From NCBI GenBank assembly GCA_001829495.1, contig MIBJ01000029.1, forward strand, positions 1 through 36,912: 36,912 nucleotides of DNA. Reading direction: 5' to 3'. The notes beneath the pieces were generated by a model, which was not told where the DNA came from, did not search any database, and saw nothing but the letters and a program-made list of their open reading frames with translations. Position numbers and translations under genes: made by a program. Of the stretch, positions 1 through 8,119 are shown in pieces; the stretch's first letter is position 1, and the number at the start of each line of letters is the position of its first letter. This DNA is from Spirochaetes bacterium RBG_16_49_21. GTDB lineage: Bacteria > Spirochaetota > UBA4802 > UBA5550.

Positions 1-132
1 TGAATTCTACAAAAATCAGGCTGGCATACTATTACAACGGGTGGGATGCCTAATCATGTTTAGGTCAAGTAAAACGAACGCGACCAAGAAATTAATCAAA
101 GTTAAAGAATTTTTAAATACGGATGGGCAAAT

Positions 133-846
133 ATGAAAAACCAAAAACTTACGATCGTAGCATATCTCATGTTATTTTTCATCATCGCTTCAGCCACTGG
201 CTGTTGCTGCTCTGTGCGGACATCTCCAACCGGTGAAACAGAAAGATTATTAGATAGAAAAAAGGACGCGGCTGACGAGCTTACGGTCAAAAGGCTCGGT
301 ATAGGCAGATTAAACAGCACTGACATGCACCTGGCCAAGCTGTACGGGCATTTCGTCCGCTCCGTTGAAGACAAATACAAGGGACGGATCGTGAGAAACT
401 ACGATCCGAAAACCGGTGGCAATGTGGACAAGTATGTCATCTTTGACATGGATCCTGAATATCTCTACAATCGCGGCAAAAGCGTGGCTGTGTCCTGGCC
501 GGGCGTGATAGTATTAGCGCCGATGTGGTGGGGTCTGGTGTATACTCTTGAGGTCAAAACAACCATGCGCGTGTACAGGGCCGGGGAAATTCTGGAGGAG
601 GAATACCGTTTTAAGGATGCTTTTACTGTGCGGCACATAAGCGCCGGAAGACTCGTGTGGATATATACGCTCGGATGGCACCCACTGTTCGGCTGTGTGG
701 GCGGGGTTTTCTCCGGATGGGACGACGATTTCAAGGAGTGCGTGGTGAATAAAATAATCGAAAAGAATTATTTCGCGGAAACGTACCGGCAGCGTCTGCT
801 TAACGGGCTCAAGGGAGGCCTGGAAACGGCGAGGGGTGGCTTTTAA
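133..846 (+). CDS. Putative lipoprotein of unknown function
   Basis: A 237-aa protein I do not recognise. The N-terminus has two lysines, a hydrophobic stretch and a lipobox-like SATGC ending near residue 24, so it is probably a lipid-anchored envelope protein. A Cys-Cys-Cys run at the cleavage site is unusual. The mature part is mixed alpha/beta with a hydrophobic patch around residues 117-135 (SWPGVIVLAPMWWGLVYTLE), which may be a membrane-associated strand pair or a second membrane segment. The ATG at 133 is the only start that keeps the signal peptide. The gene stands alone and is followed directly by a hairpin-forming repeat. No catalytic motif was seen. Confidence is high that it is a gene and low for any function. 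Confidence 0.75.
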   Translation: MKNQKLTIVAYLMLFFIIASATGCCCSVRTSPTGETERLLDRKKDAADELTVKRLGIGRLNSTDMHLAKLYGHFVRSVEDKYKGRIVRNYDPKTGGNVDKYVIFDMDPEYLYNRGKSVAVSWPGVIVLAPMWWGLVYTLEVKTTMRVYRAGEILEEEYRFKDAFTVRHISAGRLVWIYTLGWHPLFGCVGGVFSGWDDDFKECVVNKIIEKNYFAETYRQRLLNGLKGGLETARGGF

Positions 847-848
847 TG

Positions 849-905
849 CCCTCACCCCCCGACCCCCTCTCCCATTGAGAATTGAAGAAAGGAGAGGGGG
901 AGATA
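849..905. repeat. C-rich/G-rich dispersed hairpin repeat, copy A
   Basis: Starts CCCTCACCCCCCGACC. It forms a perfect 10-bp hairpin: CCCCCTCTCC at 863-872 pairs with GGAGAGGGGG at 891-900 around an 18-nt loop containing ATTGAAGA. Related copies lie at 12214-12322 and 31570-31617. It starts 3 nt after the lipoprotein stop codon, so it could end transcription or stabilise the 3' end, but no T-run follows. Nothing recognisable follows in 906-1048 except a short direct repeat (cgagggtcgagggtcg) near 1011. Confidence 0.6.
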
Positions 906-1048
906 GATTAAGCATAACACGACGTTATGTGATTAATATACACTGAGCGCGCGGCTTTGACCGTGCGCTGACAAAGGGTTCTTTGAAAACTCAATGTTAG
1001 GGTCGTGGATCGAGGGTCGAGGGTCGGGTGACGAGTGTCTTATCCGAG

Positions 1049-1254
1049 TCACGGTACCTGTTTAAATTTCGCCTGTGCAAAATGTTTGTCGAAAGTGAAA
1101 GCATTTTGGAGGCCGATCTCTTTCATAACCGCGAAGGATGCGCAGTCGATGAAGCTGTAGTCCTTGTCGGTGTGGGTGGTGAAGATTTCGAAGGCTCGTC
1201 TTCCGGATCGAAGGAGGCGTAGAAGGCGGAGGTATCAATAAAGATATTTGTCAT
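1049..1254 (-). pseudogene. Remnant of a VapC-type PIN-domain toxin
   Basis: The start encodes MTNIFIDTSAFYASFDPE, the classic first PIN strand with its metal-binding Asp. After a frame change the rest encodes RAFEIFTTHTDKDYSFIDC and then ASFAVMKEIG...AFTFDKHF, the C-terminal acidic motifs of PIN domains. Only 206 bp remain, not a multiple of three, against about 400 bp for an intact gene. The middle of the fold has been deleted and the frame is broken. The start overlaps the end of the upstream antitoxin gene by 20 bp, as in intact operons of this type. Loss of the central PIN acidic residue makes nuclease activity very unlikely. Confidence 0.8.
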
Positions 1255-1462
1255 GATTCTCCGAGATGTCGGTAAGATTTTCTTTATTGCTCATTTTAGC
1301 GTTTTCTATGAATTTAAAAAACGGATCGTCCTTTCGCTCCTTGAGCTCGTCTGCGTAATTGGATACCGCCTCGATGACGAAGGACTCTATATTCGTCTTA
1401 TCGGGCGCGATCTGTTTGCATTTATCCACCACGGTGTCGGGAATGGTAACGGTCAGCGGCAT
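1235..1462 (-). CDS. Antitoxin of a PIN-toxin pair (partner is a pseudogene)
   Basis: A 75-aa protein starting MPLTVTIPDTVVDKCKQ. An N-terminal beta strand plus helix of this sort suggests a ribbon-helix-helix DNA-binding antitoxin. The acidic and polar C-terminal half (about residues 40-75) would be the toxin-binding tail. The start at 1462 is chosen over an upstream in-frame ATG because a strong GGAGGAG site lies 5 nt before it and the upstream extension is a poor hydrophobic string. It overlaps the broken PIN gene by 20 bp. With the toxin destroyed, this is probably an orphan antitoxin. Family assignment rests on size, layout and neighbour rather than a diagnostic motif. Confidence 0.7.
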   Translation of the reverse strand: MPLTVTIPDTVVDKCKQIAPDKTNIESFVIEAVSNYADELKERKDDPFFKFIENAKMSNKENLTDISENHDKYLY

Positions 1463-1546
1463 GATCTCCTCCTTTTTACTGTAAAGTAATAAGATATAAA
1501 AGATATTAATAAAAGTAAAGAAAAAATTTAGCAGCAACAAGTTCGG

Positions 1547-1717
1547 CTAGTTATCTCTCGGAGACAGGGTTTCGATGTAGGCTTCGGCGGCTTCCTTGAT
1601 ATTAGCAAGGGTTTCTTCAAGGGTATCGCCCTGGGACTGACACCCTTGCAGCTCAGGACAATAGGCATAATAGCCGTATTCATCTTTCTCGATAACGACT
1701 GATACTTTATATGACAT
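1547..1717 (-). CDS. HicB-like antitoxin-type protein
   Basis: A 56-aa protein beginning MSYKVSVVIEKDEYGYYAYC, followed by PELQGCQSQGDTLEETLANI and then KEAAEAYIE. This is the partial RNase-H-like fold of the HicB/UPF0150 family. HicB antitoxins bind and neutralise the HicA mRNA interferase. A GGAGG ribosome site lies 6 nt upstream of the ATG. There is no C-terminal DNA-binding domain, which is normal for the short HicB class. No HicA-like frame (short, with a conserved GSH-type motif) was seen on either side, so it appears orphaned. The product call is firm; present-day function is uncertain. Confidence 0.82.
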   Translation of the reverse strand: MSYKVSVVIEKDEYGYYAYCPELQGCQSQGDTLEETLANIKEAAEAYIETLSPRDN

Positions 1718-1857
1718 GAGTAGCCTCCATTGTCAGGTTCAAATGTAATTGTAATGATATATATTATTCAAGATTTTTTAATAAAAATTTCATTAAAATT
1801 TTCAGATGAGGCTGATGCTCCCCCCTCTCTTTTCTTCCGAGCTAAATGGGAGAGTTA

Positions 1858-2057
1858 CTGACTTCCAGCCACAGATGTGTAAGAAAGGGGGATTAAGAAG
1901 ATAGAAGAGATGATAGAGATACATTTTTAGCGGAATATTGTTAAAATTGAAGAGGAAAAACAATCATTTAAGATTAAAAAATAAAATTATCTCTAATATC
2001 TCTTCAATTCCCCTATCCCCTGTTCTTACACATGGAGATGTGGGTAGAAGTCAGGGT
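1858..2057. repeat. Long imperfect inverted repeat upstream of the giant lipoprotein gene
   Basis: The left arm near 1858-1893 (ctgacttccagccaca, then gatgtgtaagaaaggggga) is matched in reverse complement near 2015-2057 (tcccctgttcttacacat, then tgtgggtagaagtcag) with small gaps. A second inner pair follows: agaagagatgatagagat near 1901 against atctctaatatctcttc near 1988. The AT-rich centre (about 1920-1985) would be the loop. This looks like a miniature inverted-repeat element or its relic. The rest of 1718-2129 shows no gene. The long open frame entering from 1938 runs through this repeat and is not the start of the lipoprotein. Confidence 0.5.
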
Positions 2058-2129
2058 GAGGGCATAAATATAATAAAGGCCGTTAACATAAATTTAGTAG
2101 AAAAAAATTCAAACCATAAGGAGGGTCCC

Positions 2130-5100
2130 ATGAAACCAATCACCAACTATCTACTATTCGCCGCAATGGCGGCGCTCGTTGCAGCGTCTTTCGTGACGAG
2201 CTGCACCGGCAACAAGGATTTTTTGAGTGAATCGAAAAAGCTCGCGATCGAGCTTATCGATTCCAAAAGCTCCGGCGGAACGGGCGGAACAACCCCCGGC
2301 GAGACCGGAGAAGAGCCGGGCCAGGTCGTTCCGGGCACGAGCCCGAACGCGTATCACCCGATATTCCAGGGCGAGCCCGGGGTGCCGGTCAACGCGCTCA
2401 GCCTGGGCGCGATCGATCCTGATCCGACCGGGCATACGATATGCGACGACTATGACGGCGACGGTATACCGAACAGCGAGGAGATAACGAACAACCAGTA
2501 CGTGGCCGACTATCCGCATGTGGTCACGGGCATTTCCGGGGCCATTACCATGGAGATACGGGTGTGGGAAACCTCGCTCAAGGAGAACTTCACGGAGAAC
2601 GTGGAGTTCACCGAGGACAACAGCACCTTGAAGAACAGCATGGAGGATTGGCACTACAACCAGCTCAATACAAAGACAACGCCGTATGTGTCAAAGGAAG
2701 CTTACGAAGCAGATGAGACTGATTACTCATCATACAGTTCATATTTTGGATTTGGCCAGGATCATTCAAAATCATTCCGTTTTGCCGCCTCCGGTCAATA
2801 TGGGGGTACCGGCGGATCTGCTGATACCAGCGGTTCTAAAGCATGGGGTTATAGTATTGGAGCCGGCTCTTCAAGTGAAACCGCGCATCGCTTGCTGGTA
2901 TCAACCATGTCGGAAAAAACGGTCTTTCCCACCATCGACCATATCGACAACCTTGACCGGAACGGCCAGTATTTCACCTCGGACAACGTGCGGAATATCA
3001 CCGAAAACTACCGCTCCAGCGACACGATCAAGAGCACGCAGGAGTACGGGGCGAACGCGGGCGTGGTCGTTGCCAGCCTGTACATAAAGAACCTGTCCGT
3101 GAACATTCCGGTGCGGGTGTCCAACATCATGTGCACCCTGTCGTTCCGGACTCCAGCGGGAGAGTTTCTGTCGGTGAAGACCTTCAGGCTGAGAAACGAC
3201 GACTGGACTATTTACGAACAGGACATAGGCGGCAACGACGTGTTCGGGCCCTTTACCGTGGAGGTCACGGACATAAATACCGCGGACATGAAGCGGGCCC
3301 TGGCCAACGCCTACATTCCGCAGATCGAGGTGATCAGCTACGATATGCGGCCGGTGCTCAATTCCAACTACCATCCGGGCGTGGACAACCTCAAGATCGT
3401 GGAGGAGACGGCCAAGGGGCGCACGGCCCAGATCAACATCATAGGCAAAAACAGGCGCGAGTCGTTTCGGGTGTGCGCCTTTGACGTGAACGGGACGAGC
3501 ATATCCCCGGGGATCTCTTTAAAAAAGGCCCTGTTCAATATCTTAAAGAACCGGTTCAGAAACGATAACTGGAACGACAGCGATCTCACGGTGCGGGACG
3601 CGAGCCAGTGGTGGAAGAGCGGTGCTGCCGAGCACCTGTTCACTGCCGGCAAAAACGGCAACGAGTGGGACCGGTTCGAGACCCATATCAAGACCTACAA
3701 GACGACCGAGAAGATGCCGGACGGGAGTATGGCGGAGGTCGAGCACAAGATAGAGACCATAAAGAAGATCTGGGACCTGGAGAAGTACAATCCGTTCAGC
3801 ATCGAGGATAATAGAAGCTTCAATGAGAATGAACGCCTTTCGGAGACCGAGCTCAAGAAGATGCAGTACTGGTTCATTCTGCACAACGGCGAGTATTTCA
3901 CCGGAGACATAAACGACCCGATCTGGGTGGGAGAGAAATACGACATCATATTCTTCAGCGCGGACGATTTCCGGAACCACTATCAGGACTACATCTATAC
4001 GCCGCTCCAGGCGGGCGATACCGGTTATCTGGCGACGAGCTGGAACCGGCTCTCCAACCAGGGGGATTTCCCCCGCGCCCTGTACATGGGCAAGCTCATC
4101 AAGGGCGACGTGGTCAAGCTTGAGCTTGACCTGGCGGAGTATAGGTCGCTCTTTGACCCGGCAAGCGAGGGGGTTGAGTTCGGCGGATACGGCGTAAACT
4201 CATCCGTGATCAACGCGCCGCTCTGGCACGATTTCCGGTACAGCTTTGAGGGAGAGGCTACCCTGCCGAACGGCATTCCTCAAGAATTCACCCACGAGGC
4301 ATGGGGCAGGTGCAACCAGATAGGGCTCAAGATCAATGAATCGGACAAGGCGCATTACTACAAGGTCTCTGTATGGAAGACGAGCGAGAGTGAGACTGCT
4401 GCGCGTATCGTGCACGTTACCCCGGACATGCTCAAGGAGAACCAGGGATATGTTTACATAAATCGGCATAGCCTGTCGCAAGGCGGGCCGGGAACGATAG
4501 GCCCTCTCGACGCCGCGAACTACAACGTGAAGGTGAGGGCGTACGGCAAGAGCGGTGAGGTCACGGTCTCGAGGCTGAGCAGCACCGTGATAAGCACGGT
4601 TACGGTCGAGGACCCGCAAACGACCGATCTGCCGGAAAAGGCGCGCTACAGCCTGTACGGGTCCGTGAACGAGCTTCGGGTAAGCATAAGCGAGCCGGGC
4701 GGAAGCCTGCGGCCTGCCGAGTATTACCGGATCAGGGTGTATGGGCCCGCCAATTACGGCAACGGCAACAACGTGGAATTCGCGCCCCTGTACAAGGATT
4801 TCGCCGGCCATGCGGGCGTCAATATCATTCCGGCGCCCAACGGCGCGAACTTCGGCACCGGCCTGACCTCACGAGAGCAGCTTCTCGATGACCCGGGCGT
4901 GTTCAGGGTAGAGGTGTATTCGGTGAACAAGAACAACATCGATCCCGGAACCGGCGCGGATATCCTCGGTCCGGAAACCCTGGCTGAGGCGACCCTGGAC
5001 ATGATCGAGGTGCCGTACGAGCGCTACGGCGAGCAGAAGAAGAACGTCGCGGCCCTGCGAAACGACCTGTTCGAGCCGCGGGACGTTGACCTTGAGGTGA

Positions 5101-7193
5101 ACTTCAACGAGGGCTCGGGCTGGTTCAAGCTCCGGCTCTCGTACGACGACTGGGACATAAACGACCGGGTGATTGAATGTGCCCTGACCTCCAACTTCGA
5201 TTACCGCAACAAGAAGGTGACCATATACTTCGAGCCCCCTGCCGGAAGCCTTTCGCCGCAGAATCCCTACTACAACGTGTTCAGCGGCAACAGGGATGAG
5301 GTCGACCTGTACCTGCGCACGGTCGCGCAGCCGAAGTACCGCGATACCCTGTGGCTCAAGCCGAATGACGAAAAAAATCTCATACTCGGCCGGTCCCGGT
5401 TCATGGCGATCAATGCCACTGAAGAGGGGCTGCCCACGGTCAATGTCCTTCCCGACTATGACGTATACCAGTACTGGACGCAGAACGAGCACACGGACGC
5501 CACTGCCATAGAGGACTACAATCTCGGGGGCGAGCGGATAACGACTTATTTCGACAACGGAGACCCGGATAATGAGACGAATAACGTCGATCTGACAAGC
5601 ATACCGGACCGCGACTTCCGCGTGGCGGTGAAGGAGTCGAATGACGCGAGAAACGACTTCTTCTTTTCTCCGGTCAAGCACGCGGTGTTTGCGGTCAAGG
5701 GCACTCTCGTGAGCGAAAACATAGCGGCCATGATGGCGGAGTCCAACCACGCGGACGCGCCTCTCTGCAGGGTCGTTCCGGGCGACCGGGCGATCTACGT
5801 GAGCGGCATAGACTCCCGGTACGCGGAATCATTTCGGGTAAGCTGGCGCAAGGGAACGCCTGCCAGAAACGACGAGAATCTGGACACTGCGCCGTGGAGC
5901 TCCGAGATCATACCGGTTTCATCAAACAAACATTATTCGGAAATCCTTCAGGCATGGGACAAGCACCCGGTCAACGGCACGGACGAGTTCGTGGACCTCA
6001 AGCCGAACCAGGTCTATACCGTGTGCATAACAGCCTCAAACAGCATGCCGACCCAGAGCAACCGGGTGTACAGGCAGGTGAAGACGATTCCCATGGTTGA
6101 AGAGCACCGCCTGGTCGATCCGGGCTATTACGCGAACGGATACGGCTCGTTCGCGGATCCGGCAGCGGCGCTCACCAATAACCTCGGCTCGATCTTTACC
6201 GAGGGAGTTGATTTTGCCTACGGCCAGCAGATGACGAATCTGTACGATGATACCGGCACGAGCGGCGAATTCAGTCCGGGCAGGTATGTACGGATCGTTC
6301 ATAACGGGCAGAATCTCACTTCATTGGGACTAACTCCATATGCCTGCGACCTGGCGCAGATCGTGTCTCCGCCGGGCGACCGGTTTTACATAGACCCGCT
6401 GCGGGGGACGTTCGCGCTGCCGCGGCCGGTATACTGGAGCAGGTTAAATACTATTTCAGATATAACGCAGCCGGATATAAAGCTTTCCCCGTATGCTCCT
6501 TCTTATTCTTATACCGATGGGAACTTCGCTTTTGCAGGAGGTAAATTTGGAGGGTGTCTCAATCAAGGAGCAGTATATTCTGGAGGTGCTATTTATTTTT
6601 ATATATATCCATTTTCCACTTCTCCTCCTGATTTCCCCCAAGGAACCGCGTCTTTTTATTTAAGGATGTATAGATATGGAGCTGAGTACATGTGTCAATC
6701 GACATTCTATATATCTAACAATGCCTATATTCATATTGCGTTAGATTACTGGACTTGTCCTGGGGCAACTGTCTCTATAGTTATCTATGGATCCACTGTT
6801 GCCTCAGCACATATCGAAGATATATTTCCCTGGAACCATTTCTATATAGTTTGGGACAATCAGGCCGGACTTACTGGAGGAAACTCTATTAGAGTTTTTG
6901 CAAATAATGTACCGATCTGTTCCAGCACTGCCAGTTTTTCAGGTACTTACCGTTTATATTATCTAACAGGTATAAATGGCACTAGCCGTTCATTTACAGA
7001 TAATCTCAAAATCTGGAACCACGTGGTATCTGAAGACCCGTCCTGGGAGTACAACAGCGGCAACGGCCGCGAGGACGCGCTCCACTCGATCTACGGGCCG
7101 GCAAGCAACTACAAGCCGGTGCTCGTAAAGTCGAACGACGGCGATCCGGACAACGACGGCGGAGTGGGGTTCTGGGCCGTGCCAAAGTGGTAG
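2130..7193 (+). CDS. Giant modular lipoprotein with Ca-binding-type motif, Fn3-like and LamG-like domains
   Basis: A 1687-aa predicted surface or periplasmic lipoprotein. The start at 2130 is preferred over the longer frame from 1938: AAGGAGGG lies just upstream, and MKPITNYLLF...VTSC gives a clean lipobox (Cys about residue 27). In order: a Gly/Pro-rich linker; a thrombospondin-type-3/EF-hand-like DYDGDGIPNSEE near residues 105-116; a Ser/Gly/aromatic-rich stretch near 177-254; a long beta-rich body; an Fn3-like module near 1207-1322; and a LamG/concanavalin-like beta sandwich near 1440-1630. It ends with an Asp/Asn-rich tail. LamG and Fn3 modules usually bind glycans or proteins, so an adhesin-like role is plausible but inferred. 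Codon usage is GC-rich except at about 2660-2890 and 6445-7015, which are clearly AT-richer and look like exchanged segments. I do not recognise the named family. Confidence 0.8.
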   Translation: MKPITNYLLFAAMAALVAASFVTSCTGNKDFLSESKKLAIELIDSKSSGGTGGTTPGETGEEPGQVVPGTSPNAYHPIFQGEPGVPVNALSLGAIDPDPTGHTICDDYDGDGIPNSEEITNNQYVADYPHVVTGISGAITMEIRVWETSLKENFTENVEFTEDNSTLKNSMEDWHYNQLNTKTTPYVSKEAYEADETDYSSYSSYFGFGQDHSKSFRFAASGQYGGTGGSADTSGSKAWGYSIGAGSSSETAHRLLVSTMSEKTVFPTIDHIDNLDRNGQYFTSDNVRNITENYRSSDTIKSTQEYGANAGVVVASLYIKNLSVNIPVRVSNIMCTLSFRTPAGEFLSVKTFRLRNDDWTIYEQDIGGNDVFGPFTVEVTDINTADMKRALANAYIPQIEVISYDMRPVLNSNYHPGVDNLKIVEETAKGRTAQINIIGKNRRESFRVCAFDVNGTSISPGISLKKALFNILKNRFRNDNWNDSDLTVRDASQWWKSGAAEHLFTAGKNGNEWDRFETHIKTYKTTEKMPDGSMAEVEHKIETIKKIWDLEKYNPFSIEDNRSFNENERLSETELKKMQYWFILHNGEYFTGDINDPIWVGEKYDIIFFSADDFRNHYQDYIYTPLQAGDTGYLATSWNRLSNQGDFPRALYMGKLIKGDVVKLELDLAEYRSLFDPASEGVEFGGYGVNSSVINAPLWHDFRYSFEGEATLPNGIPQEFTHEAWGRCNQIGLKINESDKAHYYKVSVWKTSESETAARIVHVTPDMLKENQGYVYINRHSLSQGGPGTIGPLDAANYNVKVRAYGKSGEVTVSRLSSTVISTVTVEDPQTTDLPEKARYSLYGSVNELRVSISEPGGSLRPAEYYRIRVYGPANYGNGNNVEFAPLYKDFAGHAGVNIIPAPNGANFGTGLTSREQLLDDPGVFRVEVYSVNKNNIDPGTGADILGPETLAEATLDMIEVPYERYGEQKKNVAALRNDLFEPRDVDLEVNFNEGSGWFKLRLSYDDWDINDRVIECALTSNFDYRNKKVTIYFEPPAGSLSPQNPYYNVFSGNRDEVDLYLRTVAQPKYRDTLWLKPNDEKNLILGRSRFMAINATEEGLPTVNVLPDYDVYQYWTQNEHTDATAIEDYNLGGERITTYFDNGDPDNETNNVDLTSIPDRDFRVAVKESNDARNDFFFSPVKHAVFAVKGTLVSENIAAMMAESNHADAPLCRVVPGDRAIYVSGIDSRYAESFRVSWRKGTPARNDENLDTAPWSSEIIPVSSNKHYSEILQAWDKHPVNGTDEFVDLKPNQVYTVCITASNSMPTQSNRVYRQVKTIPMVEEHRLVDPGYYANGYGSFADPAAALTNNLGSIFTEGVDFAYGQQMTNLYDDTGTSGEFSPGRYVRIVHNGQNLTSLGLTPYACDLAQIVSPPGDRFYIDPLRGTFALPRPVYWSRLNTISDITQPDIKLSPYAPSYSYTDGNFAFAGGKFGGCLNQGAVYSGGAIYFYIYPFSTSPPDFPQGTASFYLRMYRYGAEYMCQSTFYISNNAYIHIALDYWTCPGATVSIVIYGSTVASAHIEDIFPWNHFYIVWDNQAGLTGGNSIRVFANNVPICSSTASFSGTYRLYYLTGINGTSRSFTDNLKIWNHVVSEDPSWEYNSGNGREDALHSIYGPASNYKPVLVKSNDGDPDNDGGVGFWAVPKW

Positions 7194-7229
7194 GAGAGTG
7201 GATTATATTTACTGATCTCTGTCAGCTTA

Positions 7230-7261
7230 CCGGAGGCGACGCTGCGCAGCGTCGCCTCCGG
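7230..7261. repeat. 32-bp perfect palindrome, TGCGCA core (copy 1)
   Basis: CCGGAGGCGACGCTGC is followed directly by its exact reverse complement. It sits 37 nt after the giant lipoprotein stop and is followed by ggcgctaatattgtttt. The same tail (cgtcgcc, then tcggtggtgatattgtttt) follows the second palindrome at 8800-8819, so the two are related copies flanking the toxin-antitoxin genes between them. It could act as a transcription terminator for the lipoprotein gene, but no strong U-tract follows directly. 7262-7407 is AT-rich with no gene seen. Confidence 0.75.
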
Positions 7262-7407
7262 CGCTAATATTGTTTTCCAATGCAAAATGAATTGAAATTT
7301 TGAGGATAAAACGATAATTTGACATTAAGAAATTTCAAATGGTGTTGTGATACGTATGACGAAAGCGGGTGCGGTTATTGTGCGATAACGCGGCAAAGCA
7401 AATTTCA

Positions 7408-7803
7408 ATGAAACCAAAGCTATATCTTGACACTTCAATCCCAAGCGCGTATTTTGATTACTCAAAACCGATGCGGCAGCTCATCACGCAGAAATGGTTC
7501 GAGTTGGAATCAGTAAATTATGAACTATATATGTCGCTCATTGGGATTGGAGAGATTGAAAAGCTATCAAATGTAACTAAGAAAGATAACATAAAGAAAT
7601 TAATTTTTAACAATAAAATAAAAATCCTAAATTTCGATGACAATGTGATTAAACTATCAAGAGAATATATCGAGCAGGGAGCAATACCGGGATCAGAACC
7701 TGAGGACGCGATGCACATAGCCATAGCAACGTTGAACAGGATTGAGTTGCTGGAAATAGGATCGCTCGAAATATACGGGGGTTCGAAATATGGGAACCTA
7801 TAA
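7408..7803 (+). CDS. PIN-domain (VapC-like) protein, probably internally shortened
   Basis: A 131-aa protein starting MKPKLYLDTSIPSAYFDYS, the PIN first strand with catalytic Asp at residue 7. The later acidic motif EDAMHIAIATLNRIE is also present. The start at 7408 is used because it places the DTS motif at the usual distance; the upstream extension carries nothing PIN-like. In relatives I remember, this motif is followed by a hydrophobic strand and SWNFKH-type segment before the tail. Here the chain jumps directly to LEIGSLEIYGGSKYGNL, so about 15-30 residues may be missing. The last 14 bp overlap the next small gene. Activity is uncertain. Confidence 0.75.
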   Translation: MKPKLYLDTSIPSAYFDYSKPMRQLITQKWFELESVNYELYMSLIGIGEIEKLSNVTKKDNIKKLIFNNKIKILNFDDNVIKLSREYIEQGAIPGSEPEDAMHIAIATLNRIELLEIGSLEIYGGSKYGNL

Positions 7804-7963
7804 AAATGATTATTCCAGAGAAGAAGACGAAACATTATGGGAACTGCACGAGATACGGCATAAGCTGCATAAGGAATACGAGAATAAAACTGTTGAAGAG
7901 ATTAACAATGAATTAATGAATATATATGAGTCGTGGAAGAGAGAACATATTAATCAAGAATAA
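7790..7963 (+). CDS. Small partner of the PIN gene (putative antitoxin)
   Basis: A 57-aa charged protein, MGTYKNDYSREEDETLWELH and on to YESWKREHINQE. It is nearly all helical by composition, rich in Glu, Lys and His. It overlaps the PIN gene by 14 bp in a shifted frame, so translation is likely coupled. I recall similar short proteins next to PIN genes of this type, but a DNA-binding fold is not obvious from the sequence. The antitoxin role is inferred from size, charge and overlap. 7964-8080 holds nothing I can identify. Confidence 0.7.
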   Translation: MGTYKNDYSREEDETLWELHEIRHKLHKEYENKTVEEINNELMNIYESWKREHINQE

Positions 7964-8080
7964 AACAAAATGGCTCGAGGTTGAATGCACGACTGCCGGG
8001 ATTCGGAATTTGAAGAGAGCACGTAAAACCCCGAAGAAATATATAAAAATTCGATAATCGAAGAAAATCAATTAAAATAA

Positions 8081-8109
8081 TTGACTCTGTACTAATACAT
8101 TAGTACATT
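8081..8109 (+). promoter_or_regulatory. Promoter with embedded operator for the RelE/HigBA-like pair
   Basis: A -35 box TTGACT (8081-8086) and a -10 box TACATT (8104-8109) are separated by 17 bp. Lying across the spacer and -10 is a perfect inverted repeat: TGTACTAAT, 2 bp, ATTAGTACA (8088-8107). An operator in this position fits autorepression by the HTH antitoxin encoded two genes downstream. The predicted transcript start lies only a few bases before the GGAG site and GTG start, so the leader is very short. Confidence 0.6.
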
Positions 8110-8119
8110 TGGAGATACA

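Noticed and set aside
3-53. Possible 3' end of an upstream plus-strand gene (ends LAYYYNGWDA-stop)
   Set aside because: Only 17 codons are in the window and no family motif is visible, so a real coding end cannot be told from a chance open frame.
849-905. CRISPR-like array
   Set aside because: The C-rich repeats are scattered single copies with no regular spacers and no cas genes are present.
1028-1222. 64-aa plus-strand open frame
   Set aside because: It is antisense to the PIN toxin remnant, whose residues are recognisable on the minus strand.
1938-2129. 64-residue N-terminal extension of the giant lipoprotein
   Set aside because: It starts with TTG inside an inverted repeat, has no ribosome site, and would bury the lipoprotein signal peptide that begins at 2130.
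4869-5750. 293-aa minus-strand open frame inside the giant lipoprotein gene
   Set aside because: It is a shadow of GC-rich coding DNA, with Arg/His/Val-rich low-quality composition and no motif.
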